From assembly GCA_963513935.1 (NCBI GenBank), contig OY740771.1:12615138-12679137 (forward strand): a stretch of 64,000 bases of DNA, written 5' to 3'. Of the stretch, positions 40,881 through 55,200 are shown one piece after another (positions within the stretch are counted from its first letter, which is position 1; every line of letters begins with the position of its first letter). The notes under the pieces were generated by a model. It saw only the letters and a program-made list of their open reading frames with translations, did not search any database and was not told where the DNA came from. Both the position numbers and the translations under genes were made by a program. Source of the stretch: Aphrophora alni. Lineage: Eukaryota; Arthropoda; Insecta; Hemiptera; Aphrophoridae.

Positions 40881-41107
40881 TTTTAAAGCTAATGTTCCAA
40901 AGATTCATATACATACAACAAAAAGTTAACAATTATATTTAATAAATTGGTAAAATTAGTGTATTACGCATGATCAAGTTTTGCGGTATGATTTTATACC
41001 GTTTTAAAGCTAATATTCCAGAGATTCATATACATACAACAAAAAGTTAACAATTATATTTAATAAATTGGTAAAATTAGTGTATTACGCATGATCAAGT
41101 TTTGCGG
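40881..41107. repeat. Two-unit tandem repeat, period 121 bp
   Basis: The segments 40881-40986 and 41002-41107 are identical apart from a few changes (aatgttccaaagattc against aatattccagagattc). They are joined by a 15-bp linker, so the duplication is recent. Confidence 0.95.
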
Positions 41108-41459
41108 CAAACTGAAATTCAAATTATAACATCCATTCATCGATATATATATAAATAATATATAAATTCGTCAAATTTTGACCAGCCGGTATAACTGTCG
41201 AACAAATTTAGAATAATATTTTTTTCTTCTTCTTTCTAACTGTGTCTTCCAAATTATTCTAACTGTTATAATTTTGGATCTATAAAATTTAACCAAATCA
41301 AGAATTTTGTATGCATTATTCATGTAAAATATCACTCCCCCCCTTTTCTTTTTTCTTTTTCTTTCAATTTAACGTTTAACCTCATAAAACACATACTATC
41401 TTAATAAACAAAATATACTGTTGAAATCGTTATCTTTGAACATTTCATATTCATTCAAC

Positions 41460-43080
41460 AGATTGTGCCAAAAGCGAAACTAGAAAATATAAAAAAATCG
41501 ATGAAGTTGCTTTATTTTCCCATTAGAGCCATACGCCGAGACGGTTTGGGATAATACCCAATCTGCTCAAGTCTCAAAAATACCCTAAAAACGAAAAAAT
41601 GGAAGATTTTATATGAATATGTTTTTTTACTATGTTAAAATAACCAGTACCGACAGGTTGACAAAGCCTATACAATTCTATTCAGGGTGAGAGTGTTCAG
41701 TGATGAGTCATACCACCTGCAGAGACTTGTTAATTAAATGACCTGTCCGTGCAGGAGAGATGAATCATTCGACTAAATAAAATTAACATAGTAAAATAAT
41801 TTTAAAAAAATAAAAATATTTTGGATTATAAATGTTAAAGTACCTAAATAGAATTAACTGTATTAAAAGAATTTTAGTATCATTCTTAGTTTAAAAGTTA
41901 GAGTTAAAAAATCAAGAAATGAAATTCCAAAAAACCAAACAGTATAATAAAACTTAGTAGGGATAAATTCATTTGGAAAATAAAAATTATGAATTGATAA
42001 AGATTTCTTTAAGAAAAATGCTGTCAAAGATCACTCTTATCATGTTTTTATCAAATATAGGAAAATATAAGAAAGTTTCAAGGATAGTAAAAACAACAAT
42101 TGATAAAGGGCATAAAGGGAAACACTTTTGGTAAGTTTGGTCAAAATCAGTCAAACCGATGATAAGAACGGGTTAATTAATAAGAAATCAAAAGTTAGTG
42201 TTTTAAAAGTTAAAAAAGATAAATTTTATGACACAGAGGCAATATTATAAAATTAAGCATGTATTTGTTAAAATGAAAGGGGGGGGGGGGTTTCTAACAC
42301 CAAGAAAGCATACGCCAAAAGACGAAACTTGGAGGTTGCAACAAAAGGGGTAATTAAGAAATAGTTTGGAGAAGATAGATTGACAAATAGATGAAGGAAG
42401 TTTAGTACATCATCCTACTGTGAAGAAAGGGTTGAAAACGAACTAAAACAACGGGAAAAAAATTAAAAGCAAAAGGGAAGAAAAAGGAAAAATTAGAGGG
42501 AAAGTGACAATTTTGGAGGAACCGAGGTTACTTCGTTGAGATTGGAGAAAATTAAAGTATTCTGACTTCATCATCGGACCTAGTAGGTCAATTTCTGGAT
42601 TCTATAGTGGAGCAAGTTGGTCATAATCTGCTACTCAACTACCTCAAGATATAAGGACTTTGAACATTTTCGTCGAACAAATATTGGACTTAGAAGATTA
42701 AATTTTTTTTTTGACTTTATAAGAAGACATGTTATAGCTTCGTGAAGAAATAGGACAGTCTTAGTGTTGAAGAACACGAGCTACTCAAGGAAATGAACAT
42801 TTGAAACTTTGCATTGAACTATTGCTGATTTGATTCAAGAAGCTTAGAAAAGCACAAAATTCATCACAAGATACCACTTCGGACCGAGTTGGGAGTTCCT
42901 ACGCTAGAAGAACGAGGCATCGGGAGAAAATATTCCACCGATACTACTCCGACTTTTGGGATCGTATACCTTTTTTGACCAACTTGAAATCATTGAGGAA
43001 CGGGACTGACGTAGCCTTACTACTGAACACCATTCAGGAGCCGAAACCATCTTTAAACATACCAAGGTACTCTATTCCGA
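41460..43080. other. Noncoding block of shifted composition
   Basis: Especially over 42270-43075 the sequence is richer in G/C and purines than its surroundings, but no frame stays open and no motif is recognised. A decayed retroelement leader or a noncoding RNA exon are both possible. No LTRs were seen. Confidence 0.3.
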
Positions 43081-43159
43081 ATAAACAAATATTCGACAAA
43101 TTGTTAAATAAAATTTAAAGACAGATAAAATAAATTGGAAAGTTATAAAATATTTTAAA

Positions 43160-43318
43160 TTCAAGGATAAAATAAAGCAAAAGCTTAAAGTTTCAAATAT
43201 TTAATAGTATAATAGTAATAGCACATTTATACTATTAAATATTTGAAACTTTAAGCTTTTGCTTTATTTTATCCTTGAATATGGAGTTTCAACAAGAAAT
43301 ATCTGCTATTACATTAAA
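43160..43318. repeat. Long hairpin repeat (family H, copy 2)
   Basis: The arms 43160-43210 and 43230-43279 are near-perfect inverses (ttcaaggataaaataaagc, aagcttaaagtttcaaat). Directly outside the right arm, 43281-43318 is the inverse of 14005-14044 (agtttcaacaagaaatatct). This marks the same family as the hairpin at 14005-14194. Confidence 0.8.
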
Positions 43319-45126
43319 ATTTTAAATTCATTTTTATTTTCTTAAATATCTGCTACTCATGGTCAATCGAATAGAATGTTAAGTTAATATTGAAATAATA
43401 CATAAAACTTAGAATTTTAGTTTTAATTTGTACTCGTTTATTATTAGAATAAAAGAGTACACAATAATTGATAAAGCTTTAAATAAATTTCTACTTAATA
43501 AATCTATTCTATTTTTTAATTGAAATAAATTAAATAAACTTGCTATTTGTGTTATATATGTTTTAATTTGTCTTTAATTGAATTTATGTTTGTGTATGAT
43601 TAATTGAATTTCTTGTGTGTTTTTATTTCAACGTAGTTTTAAGTATATTTTGAAAGATTAAAAATAATAGGTTTGTAATTGTTCTGTTTTCAATAATACT
43701 TGATTCTTATTGTTTTGATATTAGTTTGATTGATAATGTATGCTATAAAGATTTATTTTAAATTCAAATAACATTCGATATTTTTAAAATTTGAACTGTA
43801 AAAAAAGATTTAATTTAATAATCTTTTATTTTAATGAATTTTAATTTTAATTTCTGTGTAAGTGATTTATTTTAATAATTTAAAAAATCCTGTGCTTTTC
43901 AGATTGTATAATTAATATTGTAGAGGAATATAGGCAATATAGCAGTATAGGCTTTTCCTTAGGACCTCCTACATTTCTCTTGTGCAATTTTGTTTGTGTC
44001 AGTTTTTTCTTCTTTTCTTTCCCCCCCCCTTCTTCTTCTTTTAATTTTATTTTCTGTTAAATAAGCTATTTAGAGTATTGTATTATATTTTTATTTGTTG
44101 TGGTATGTTTTATTGTGAATTTTGTATTTGTTATAGTGTATAATCTTGCACATGAGAAATAAAATAAATTATTATTATATTAGTGCTCGTATTTCACATT
44201 GTTCATATAGATTTTGCAAACAGCTTTTTCAAATAAATACACCTCGAGAAAGAGGACTAACTGAAAGAAAAAATAAAGCTAATCAGAAATTAAACAAAAA
44301 GAGGTTAAACTTAACTTAAAAATTAAACCAAGAATGAATTTTGCTCCAATCAAGCGAGTGAGATTCATTCTTTCAATCAATCTGTAATCCCAAAATAAAA
44401 AAATAAGAGTAAGATGGTGAACGGTGAGCTCATTGCAGCGCAGCAACTGATTATATGAGGAAAATCATTAAATATATTTTTTCTAAATGTTAATACTCAA
44501 CTAAAAACTACAAGTTGACAACATTTCATAGATTTTTTCATCCTCTTTTGAACTACATATTCGAAATTCTTATATCTGTGATACGTTTTTGAGATATATA
44601 CATTCTACGAAGTGATGACTAAAACAGTGTAGTTTGTAATGTTCTGTCTTTAGCGAATTGTGAAAAACGAGGACATATTTTCATATTTTGATCAGCTTTT
44701 TTATTTCATTGAAAAGAGGAAATTCATTTCTACATAAATAATACAAAACAATATGTTATAGGCGTATTTTTAGGCAAGATTATATAACTGAAAATCTGAT
44801 TGCATTGACAAGTTTTGCGTCTTGTTTCAAGTGTAAAATTGAACGCATTCAGTGTGTATTAGGCCTGTTTCAGCATGGCTTGATTTATTTCTGTGTATGT
44901 GAACTTATTTGTTATGTAAGAGTGATTTGTTTATTATAATTTATTTATATAAGCTATAATATGTGTGTGTTTGTTTCTAGAGTTTATTTATTTGAATTAA
45001 TTTTAAGTTTTTTAGTGATTTTGTTTCAGGTTTACCTAGTACAAAGTTCTAGGTTATGTCAATTTGGGCTTTACTTTCTTCGAAACTTTCCACTCTGTCT
45101 AATAAAAATTGTATAAATTGATTTTC

Positions 45127-45368
45127 GGTACTTACGTATTAACGCCACCGCAGCAGAAGTTGTGTTAATGCGCATATATATATATATACACACACACACC
45201 TAAAAAACTATCAAATCTATAGGTATCTATAGATTCAAAAAACGTATCTATAGGTTAACGACTTGTTGGACATAATGACAAATGTTCACTTTTACAGCTC
45301 ATGTTTATCCGTGATCTAATTTCAAATTATTAACTTAAATAAACTTACGAAAGGTTTGGCCAGGTGGT

Positions 45369-45404
<36 letters not shown>

Positions 45405-45500
45405 AAACTAAGCAAATTATTAACTTCAATAATAATTATTGCTCTTGGCGCATGCGCATTAGCGCAACTTCTGCTGCGGTGGCGTTAATACGTAAGTACC
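45127..45500. mobile_element. Foldback element with 8-bp TSD (family G, copy 3)
   Basis: The ends read ggtacttacgtattaacgcc and its inverse, flanked by the 8-bp duplication TGATTTTC at 45119-45126 and 45501-45508. The interior resembles copy 1 (ttaacgacttgttggacata, aggtttggccaggtgg) with a (TA)n expansion. Confidence 0.9.
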
Positions 45501-46039
45501 TGATTTTCTTTTTACCAAATATTACCCACATCTATATTACAAAACTTTTGTGCCTTGAAAAAGTTTTTTTTTTAAATGTTATACTGTAAATATACGCTTT
45601 TATGTGGAATTTTTGCCTAGGTTAACACACAGTTTTTTTTATCCCCGAGATAACTCCAAAATTTTTATATCTAAAATTTTTGGAATTACACACATAAAAT
45701 CTACATACATTTCTGAGAAAAATGATAGTAAGTAGTTGTGATTTGGATAATGGTACTATTTTTAGTGATTTTTTCAAAATAGGCCTAACTTTTCAATTAT
45801 TTTAGACTTTTTATGTAAAATGTTTTATTCTTAATACAAATTTTAGATATTGATTTTTTTTTTACCAACTTCTATTCACAATTTTTGATTCCTGACATAC
45901 TTACTCCAAAAAACCGTAACATGTAACATTTTTTCTTTACACAGATAAATTCTATATACTTTCCTGAAAAAAATGTAGTTTTATAAGTTGGGTTTTGAAT
46001 AAAATTATGATTTTTACAAAACGATTTTATAACCAAAAT

Positions 46040-46493
46040 GTTTATGGTTCATAAAAGATAATAAAATATAACAATGAATCTGTGACAATAATGGTTCTGT
46101 AAAACCAAAGTCAAAATAATTATTATAAAGACAGTGTTTGTCATCATATGTCTAATTAAACCATACAATAATACAAAGAATCCATCATTATCAAACCACT
46201 TTAAAACCAGTATTGATTTACCTTAGTTTTTACAGAGATAAGTTTTTAACTTTTAAACAATGATTAAATAATTGGTTTATAAAAAATGATAAAATATAAC
46301 AATGAATCAGTGATAATAATGGTTCTGTAAAAGTAATGTAAAAATAAATTTTATAAAGAAAGTGTGTTTGACATCATATGTCCAAATACACCATATCAAT
46401 AATACAAACAATCAATCATTATCAAACCACCTTAAAACCAGTATTGATTTACCTTAGTTTTTAAAGAGATAAGTTTTTAACTTTTAAACAAAT
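46040..46493. repeat. Tandem duplication, period 228 bp
   Basis: The unit ending near 46265 is repeated to about 46493 with roughly 90% identity. Landmark acaatgaatc occurs at 46071 and 46299; both units have tcattatcaaaccac and ccagtattgatttacctt. It lies just beyond the Rtf1 stop and may be in or beyond its 3'UTR. Confidence 0.9.
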
Positions 46494-47070
46494 ATTAAAT
46501 TAAAACTTCATAAAATAAAAAAACTCTTAAAACTAGGATAAAATGTAATACCTTTCATACCTTGTTTTATTCATTATTGACATAAATATATACATTTAAA
46601 ATATAAATATATTTATACATAAATATATACACATAAATATATATATTTTTAAATTCTTCTTATTTAATTTATGCTCATTTTTAAAAATCAGAAAACATGC
46701 TTACGATATGTTGCCTTTTTAGGGGATAATATGTGAACCAACAAAAAGATAATTTCAAATATTAATCTCTATGGGTACAATCCTGAACAAAATATAAAAT
46801 TATTTAAAAACATATTAATCCTACATTTTAATACATAATTTAGTATAATCCTGACAATCACATTAAATTTAAAACCATGTCACATGTACAACTACATTTC
46901 AACATATCTTCATGTACAAATTGGTTTGAATTTAAACAAGTAACTAATATAAATAAGTAATATATGTACAAACTGTGATTATCACAAAAAAATGTCATTC
47001 TCTACAAAGTAACTGAAACACTCTTAGTATAAACCAAACCTTTTTGAATTAAAATATACTTTTGTATATC

Positions 47071-47177
47071 TCATATAAGTCCACGTTTTTTTTTATAATC
47101 TTCTAGGTTTAACGACCTACGCGGACCGTTTTCTTTAACAGGATTTACAGGTTTAGGTGTAACACTAACTGGATTAT
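47071..47177 (-). CDS. Rtf1: Rtf1 last coding exon
   Basis: 107 nt: completes Asn, then [18 protein letters not shown] and [19 protein letters not shown] at 47071-47073. The acceptor has a long T-rich tract (gtttgttttttcag). The 3'UTR lies below 47071. A minus-strand AATAAA near 46563-46568 is a possible poly(A) signal. Confidence 0.96.
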
Positions 47178-49155
47178 CTGAAAAAACAAACAAAAAAAAA
47201 CAAATGACATAAATACCGTACATTTTTTAAACAAAATTATTCTCAAAATATTATATATTGTTTCTTTTGTTGTTTAAAGACAAGAAGCCAATCGGTCATT
47301 ATCGTCGTTGCTTCAGAAGTTATCGATAATTTTTTTTTTAAATTGGCAATGGCCTGTTATGAAATGTGTAATTTCTCAAATTCAGCTTTACTGATTTCAT
47401 ACAAATTCTAGTGAAGATTAATGACACACACACAAGTGTAAAAAATCCCAAGTAAAAAAATATTATGGTTCAGGAATAATTGGCAAAAATAAAAATGAAT
47501 CTTGACCACTGTCATTAAAAGCTTGATTTACGCTGAAGATGCGTTTATGGTACAAGCAAAGATAGCTTAGACCATTAAATATATACACGTTTTTTCAAAA
47601 ACTGTATTTTAAAAATATTTTTTGACTTACAGTAGAACCCCTCTTAACCGGTCTAGTCGGGACTGACACCCGGACCGGTTGCCCGTTTGACCGGTTAATC
47701 CGAGGTTCCCGTGAAAAATCGGTTTTCGTTCAAAGAAAGCTTATTTAATTAGGTAGCACTAAAAATTATGCAATTAAGATGTTATTGCAACTCATTTTAT
47801 TGTACATAAATGTATCGTATATATTATGTTATGTATATTATACATCAAACATGAAAAAATTAAACACTACAAAGCTTTTTTACAGATTCCCCTCTGTCAA
47901 GTCTTTTGACACATTTAACTGCGTCTCAAACGAAACCAACACACGCTTCCAAGAAAACTGAAAAGAAATGTTATATTTTCCATAATGTAGGCTATACTAA
48001 ATTGATTCGTGGAAAAAAAGCGGCCCATCAAACGTTTTTGTCTGTGTATATCTGCTATACCGACGGGTGCCAATGCCGCGGTGTTTTTATGCCGCCGACA
48101 ATGGGATACCGCTATCGAAAAAGTCGTTTGACTCGCCGCTGCTTTGGTACCGCCGACAATGTGATACTGATATCGACAAATTCGTTTGACTCGCCGCTGC
48201 TTTGGTGTTTCAATTACAATTTATTTTCGGAAACTCTCATCCAACCAGTACACTACGATATAGGCCGGTTAATCTGAGGACCGGTTAATCCGAGGCCAGT
48301 TAACAGAGGTTCTACTGTACATTTTTGGTGACGAATATTTTTACTGGGTTTTTATCTGATTTTGTGGACGGGTGAGAGAGGATTGAATAATGTTTTTTCA
48401 ATATAGGTATTTTACAAATTTTGATTTAAGAAAATTCCTTTTATGTATATAATTATGAGCCAAAAACTCCCATAAATAAAAATTTTGAACAGAATTGAGG
48501 ATGATTTAATGGATGAAGCTCAGATAAAATTGTAAACACTTTGAAGATAGCTGGAAATCGGTCAAAAGCCATCCACATTCTAGAAGCCCTTTAAGGAGAA
48601 TGTCGAACAAGTACAGGCTGCAATCTAATCCATGAAAGTGCGGGAATTAGATGTTTTGAGGATTAGAAAACTACTGGAAATGTATGCCGTTAAAATTTGT
48701 TCTGTAACTTCAGTCACAAGATCTGAAGGAATTTTGAGCTGTAATTGTTGAAGGCTTGTTTTCGGTGTATTACTTACTATTCATTACCCTAAAGAGGCCA
48801 TGAAGTAAAGATGTAAAGGGAAAAAAAAATCTTCAAAATACAAAAAAATATCGACATTTTATCAACCGGTTATAATTGGAAATAAACAAAAATCCGTTAT
48901 AAGTGTTTCTGTATGTTTGTAGAAGGTGTGGCAAAAAGTGGAAGAGACAATTGGATGAGTAAGGTTCTAAGTGAACTACTTTGAAGGAAGCTGTGGTGTC
49001 ACTGTCCTAGGCAGAATATATATATTTTAAATTGTTATTTAAAAACATCTTGATCATCAAAATAAAAAAGACGAAAATACCTTCTCCCCCTTGAATACTT
49101 AAATAGCATCAGGGTTGAGAGAGAGAGAGGGTTGAGAGAGAGAGAGAGAGAGAGA

Positions 49156-49245
<90 letters not shown>

Positions 49246-52200
49246 TGACTAGGATCCCTCAGGATTGCCATGCCTGAGGTCGTCACAGTGATCGTACATA
49301 AACAGTGAGATACTTTCCGGACAGACGTCGTAAAATAAACTTGGGTGCAATACCAAATACAAAATTTGTAAAAATAAGAATTTAAAGTAATATTTCATAA
49401 GGGTTTAGTTTAATCCAAAGGATTCAAAGTAATGGATGAAATAAAATGACTATACACTTTATCAGAAACAGAGCAGCTTGGTTATAAAAATTGAATCAAA
49501 GAAAACAACACTAATCACTAGGAATATTAAAAAAAGTTAATTCTGTTATAATTCTAGTACTATGAAGAAACACACTTACTTGGCAATGGTACTTCCAGAT
49601 CAATTTTAATATCAAAATCATGAGCAGAGAATAGGTCATCACTTTTGGTTTGTCCACCTTTTTCTCGCTTTCTCTCTGGGTCCAGATTTTCTGTAGGACC
49701 TTCTAACCTATTGTTTGCATCAATGCCTCTTTCTTTACCACTTCCGCCATCACTATCACCACCCTATTAAAACCAAAATAACATTTTATTAGCAGCTACC
49801 AACTACTAGAAAATATAATTTATATTTTGTAAGAGCTTTTGTCTACCAATCTCTTTTGCATTGCATGCTATTATTCAAAAGAAAATTCAAGTCTGTACCG
49901 TTTGGTTTATTTTCAGAAGACCACAAATTTTATTCTAAAAAAAAATAAGTTTTTTAGGTTATATTTACAATATTTCGGTTAAAAATTTAGCATGTTTGGT
50001 AATCTTAATAATAATCATCTCACCCTAAAGTCTCATTAAAATCCATCAATAACTTTATTACAAATTGTTTACAATAAGCATGTGTAAACTTGGTTATGTA
50101 ACAATTTCCTGGAGAAGCATCAAAATTATTTCAAATCAAGATGGATTGCTTTTTCCCTTATATAAATTATAATATTTGTTGAAAACTTAAAAACAAAAGG
50201 AAGGAAAGAGGAAAACCCAAGCTAAGCATTAACAAAGACCCTAGACCAAAGTCCAAGTCTGAAATTATTGTGTTATTTGTTTCTTGGAAGAAGAACCCGT
50301 TAATCAATTTAGGTCTTCACAATCACAGACCTCATTTCCTGATGACTTACGACTTCAGTAAAAACTTACACATAAAAAAAAAAAAAATAATAATAAGATT
50401 TTCATTTCAAGATACAATTTATTAATTTTTAACTATTTAGAAATATTAAATTATTATTATTACACCATTATTTTGTTCTCGTTTTTTGTACAAGACATAT
50501 TTAGAGTGAATGCTGTAACATTCCACATATTTGGGGTTAGTACTTTGTTCGATGGATGAGGTGTATGACGTAAAACATTTACGTCATACAGGTGTCACAA
50601 TCGCATATTGGAATGAAGTATATACATTCAAATTTGGGCGAACAGGTTTTCAAATTTGGTTAATATTGTAGAACAACGAGTGAATGGGTTGTATGAATGT
50701 AAAATATGTAAAATAAAGACATATAGTAGTAAGGAATAATTGAAAATCATAAATATAAATTAGGTAAATAAGGATATTCATTAAAATAATGTCCCAAAAT
50801 GTGTTGAAAGCAGTGTAGTGTTTATTACGCCGCTAGTTTCGGCCAGATTTGGGAGTGTCTGTAATTAGTGTTTTCAATTGGCGAAAAGAACTAACCAATA
50901 TAGATACTTTCCGATTTGGAGGGGTTTAGTTAGTTTTTGGACACAATTGCTCATGGTTCTTACTGCGAGAAGTCCTGTTTTGGGTCTCTCGTCAATTTTA
51001 GATCATCTCATTTACCTGATTGATACGATGATCTACAAGTGTGATGCTTCAATGAGCAAAAGAACCAGAAAAGACAGTTTTTAAGTTGCATTTGCCTAGA
51101 ATCAGTGTTTGCGTCCTTGGTATAAGCCGCATGAGTTATTCTTAAAACTTATAATATATATTTGAATTGAATAAATGTATTTGTTGTACAAACTTAAAGT
51201 AAAAATTAACTAAAAAACATTCTAGTTTGAAAAAAATTGCATCTTTCATATATAAATGACCAAAACCTACTTTCAATATTGGTAACAGTAAAATTTGCCA
51301 AAATATCAATGATGGTGAAAGAAACCACCAAATAATAAATATAACATTTGTAAATAGACAATAAACTTTGTTAATTTAATATTGTAATCCCCAGAGACAG
51401 TCATCTACTGTGAACCCCATTTGTTTTTGTTTGTTTGTTTATTTAAAACATTCTGTTTCAAATAATATTTGTTAGAATATAATACATGTTAATTGTAAGA
51501 ATTGTATTTTTTTTCCCTGGAAGTATTTTCATAGTTGGAAAATTATTTAGTGTTATGTATATTCATATGATTGTATTTCAGCAGATGTACTCCATATTTA
51601 CAATAAATGTGGGTATTTGAAAACACCAGTGGATTTTCTTTATAATATAAGTAGGCGTACATTTCCCTAAAGAATCCACGATTCTGAGTTTTGTTTAAAA
51701 AATATATAAGTGTCTGTGCTTAGTCACAGAATGATGCCCAATAAATTCAAATTCAGAAAAGTAAATTCACGGAAGATTACCTTCGTAAGCCTACATAACT
51801 CTTTATTTATAAAAAGAATAGAGGTAACCAAATTAAACAAGCAAAATAAATACTTAACAAAATATTGAAAGTAAAGAGTCACAACAGTTTTTGTTTAACA
51901 GTTTAATAAACCTATCAAGGTCAACCTATTCATGCGTATTGTTTGTTCAGTTGGTAGACTCATCAACACTAGTTTCTTTTCACAGTTTTATTATTATTTA
52001 TAGTTGTTATAGCTAAATTAATAAATTATAAGGTTCATTAACAACCGTATAAAAAGGATAAAAGTTTTCCTAAAAAAACGAATTTATGATAACTCAAGTC
52101 TAATAGTTAGTTAATCGTGACTAAGAAACTATACTCGTGCTTCATTATACTAACATTAACAAGTTAAAAATAAATCATTCTTTATACTATATAGATATTA

Positions 52201-55200
52201 GCAACCAAAGTGCAAGTTCCAGATTACTTTATTGAGGTGAAACAAATGTTAGTTTTATAGTTCAGCTGTCCGAGTTGTGAAATTTATGCAAACTCTATTT
52301 TCCTTCTACGTTTAGAGAGTTTTATTTTAATTCATTCAAATAATACCCTTTTAACAAATTAAATATAAGACTCTCCCAATCTAAATCTATAAGCAGTTTT
52401 TTTTATCATCTTTAAAAGTCATATTTGTTTTTGAGAGGATCAATGACGATATCGATATATCCGGATAAGGCGGATGTTTTTATTCTTATGTATATCCAAG
52501 AGGCTGAAGTGGGGTTTGTTCATGCACCGTCTTCTATTCGCACAGAAGAATCCTGATAACGTTTTCCTACCTATCGTGTATTTTGTTATATTAAACATCC
52601 TTGTGCGTGTACACAAACTTGAATCAGTATTTAACTTTTTTTTTTTTTAAATGAAATTAAAAAATAAGCAATATTACATTACCAGAATAAGGTTCATATA
52701 TTAAAGAAAATATATATATATATATATATTAATTTTTTTTAATAAATATTTATTTTATCAATTGAAGATATAAAATAATGAAAAGGATTTGAATGTGGAT
52801 TTAGGTTTAGAGAACACCATATAACAATACTTTAGAAATAAACATAAATTACACATTTAAACTAAATAATTACTAGGATAATTATCTATTGCAATCATCT
52901 GATATTCCAAAAAGGTTTTACGATAGTTATCGTGATAAAAACACTCCTTGAGATCTGATCCGACATTCGAGGTTCACAAATATTATTTGATACGACTTTA
53001 AAATCTATGATTCACCTACATCTAGAAAAGACCAATCAACTTCAACACATCTCATTTAAAAAAAATAATAAGTAGTAGTAAAATTTGGAGGAGCTATAGA
53101 AACAGATTTTTTTTAAAACTAAAATATATTATTTTGAACCTTAAATTTCTAATACCAAATTACACCCACCTCCAATTAGAGGCAATTTTTTGTGTAACTT
53201 TAAAATTAACCTAAGAACCAAATTAAGCAATAAAATTGTACCCTCCAAACAAGTGTTTTATGTCTTATTTTATTCAACTAGGTTACGTTAGATTCGATTC
53301 TGGTACTGGGAGAGCTTCACTTTACATGTGGGATTTTACTGTTTTAAAATAATTTATTATTAATTATTTATGGGTTCAAGTTTTTATTGTATGTTTTACT
53401 TCCCTATAAATAATATTTTAATATATAAACATTTATTTATCAATTGATATTTATTTTGTTATAATTTATATATTGTTAATAATTTTAATTGAATGTTTTG
53501 TTGCACTTATATTTAATGTAGCCTACTTACTTGTTGCATGCAATTTTATTCTCACAAACAACTAATATACAGCAACCACTAAAAGGTTATATCAACATTA
53601 TCATGTCATCATAATGCTTTCTTAGAAAGTAGCAATAGTGGGGAGTAACAATCTTCACTGAAAATTTTAGAATGTTATGCCTATGTGTGGAATAAATCTT
53701 GGTATTGAGAACAAGTAATAAAAATATTCGGTCTAAACCTAAAACCACTTCTATACTTACGGTAGAAGTGAGGTTATTCATTAGTTTAGGTAACATTTCT
53801 ATTGGCACGTCATCTTGATTCTCACTAGCTTTAAACACCATTCGAGGTTTTGTGCTTCTTCTTGTAAAGGGATCATCCACTTTCTTCCCTTTGTTTTTTC
53901 TTACTTCTTCCTACAAAAAAAGCCATTCATGTTAGATATAAGTATATAATAACAGTAAAACAAGATATTATTCCAATTATATTTATGAGTAATTTTTTTT
54001 AGATTTAAAAAGCACATTTATATCAAAATTGCAGTTTTTCTTGAAGTGTAATACAAATACGATGCAAATTAAATCCAAATTTATTACAACTTTACTCAAA
54101 CTATAGAATGGAAAATGTTTATAGTAGAATATGTCATTTTGCTTGCCATGAACTGGCCAAAACTAACAGCAGTGGGGGGAAAATGTTTGTTTTTTAAATA
54201 ACTTTGAGTCAAATTTTCTTGAAAATAATAAAAAATTTGTGCATTTCTAGACAATTAGTACAATAATATATTTAACAAGACAGGCAACATTTTCAGCTTC
54301 TATATTATCCAGTAAAAATGAAAATAACAAGAACCCCCTTCAATCATTATGCTTAAAAAATTGGTGAAATTTGAGATTGTGTTACTATATTATGTTCCAA
54401 AACTAAAATATTCCTTTTCTTAAAGGTATGTTTTCCCTGGCTTTGTAATTCACAAGGGTACTACAAAAATAAAATAAATTTTATTTTTATTTTTACAAAA
54501 CATTGAATATTTCAATATAAAATGTTATAAATGTTGAATATTTTAAAAAAGAAATAATTAGGTAGAATAATCATTATTATAACATTAAACTATGAAAGGG
54601 AACTAAAAAACTAAATGAAAAATAATGAGTCCAATGCATAAAATAACTAGGAATTTTATTTTTTATGGTAATCCTCAAAACAATGGTGTAGGTCTTGCTC
54701 ATGTAGGATGTCCTACGGAAGAGTTCTCTTGACACGTTTTCAGTTTCATCATCTTCTTGTTCACTGTCTTCATTTTCGGATTCACTCTCATTTATGTTAT
54801 ACAAAATAATGTTCGATCCCTCGCGAATCATACCTCCGTCATTATACGTACTTGAAAATGTTGCATCCATTACATCGAGTATAAATTTATCACTGTACGG
54901 ATTGTCAGCATCAAATAGTAATAAATATAATCACCAAACAGAGATTAAAATTGTTACAAACCAAACAAGAGATACAATGTACTCCCGATTATCCGCGAAA
55001 TTGGGTGGCACAGTCATCGCGGATAATATGCAAGAATGTTAAGAATAAAGAGAAAATATGTAATAAGAAAAAGTTTTGACAAAAAGATTTTAATATACTG
55101 TACATAAAACAAATATTACACAGTACAAACCTATAAATTAAAAACATTTTAATGTACATTTTACATGAAATAAAAAAGTGCAATAAACAGAAGTTTTTGT

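Noticed and set aside
41460..43080. LTR retrotransposon
   Set aside because: No paired LTRs, gag/pol motifs or clear primer-binding site could be seen.
49035..49286. 83-codon Leu/Ser ORF
   Set aside because: Translation of the second GA microsatellite.
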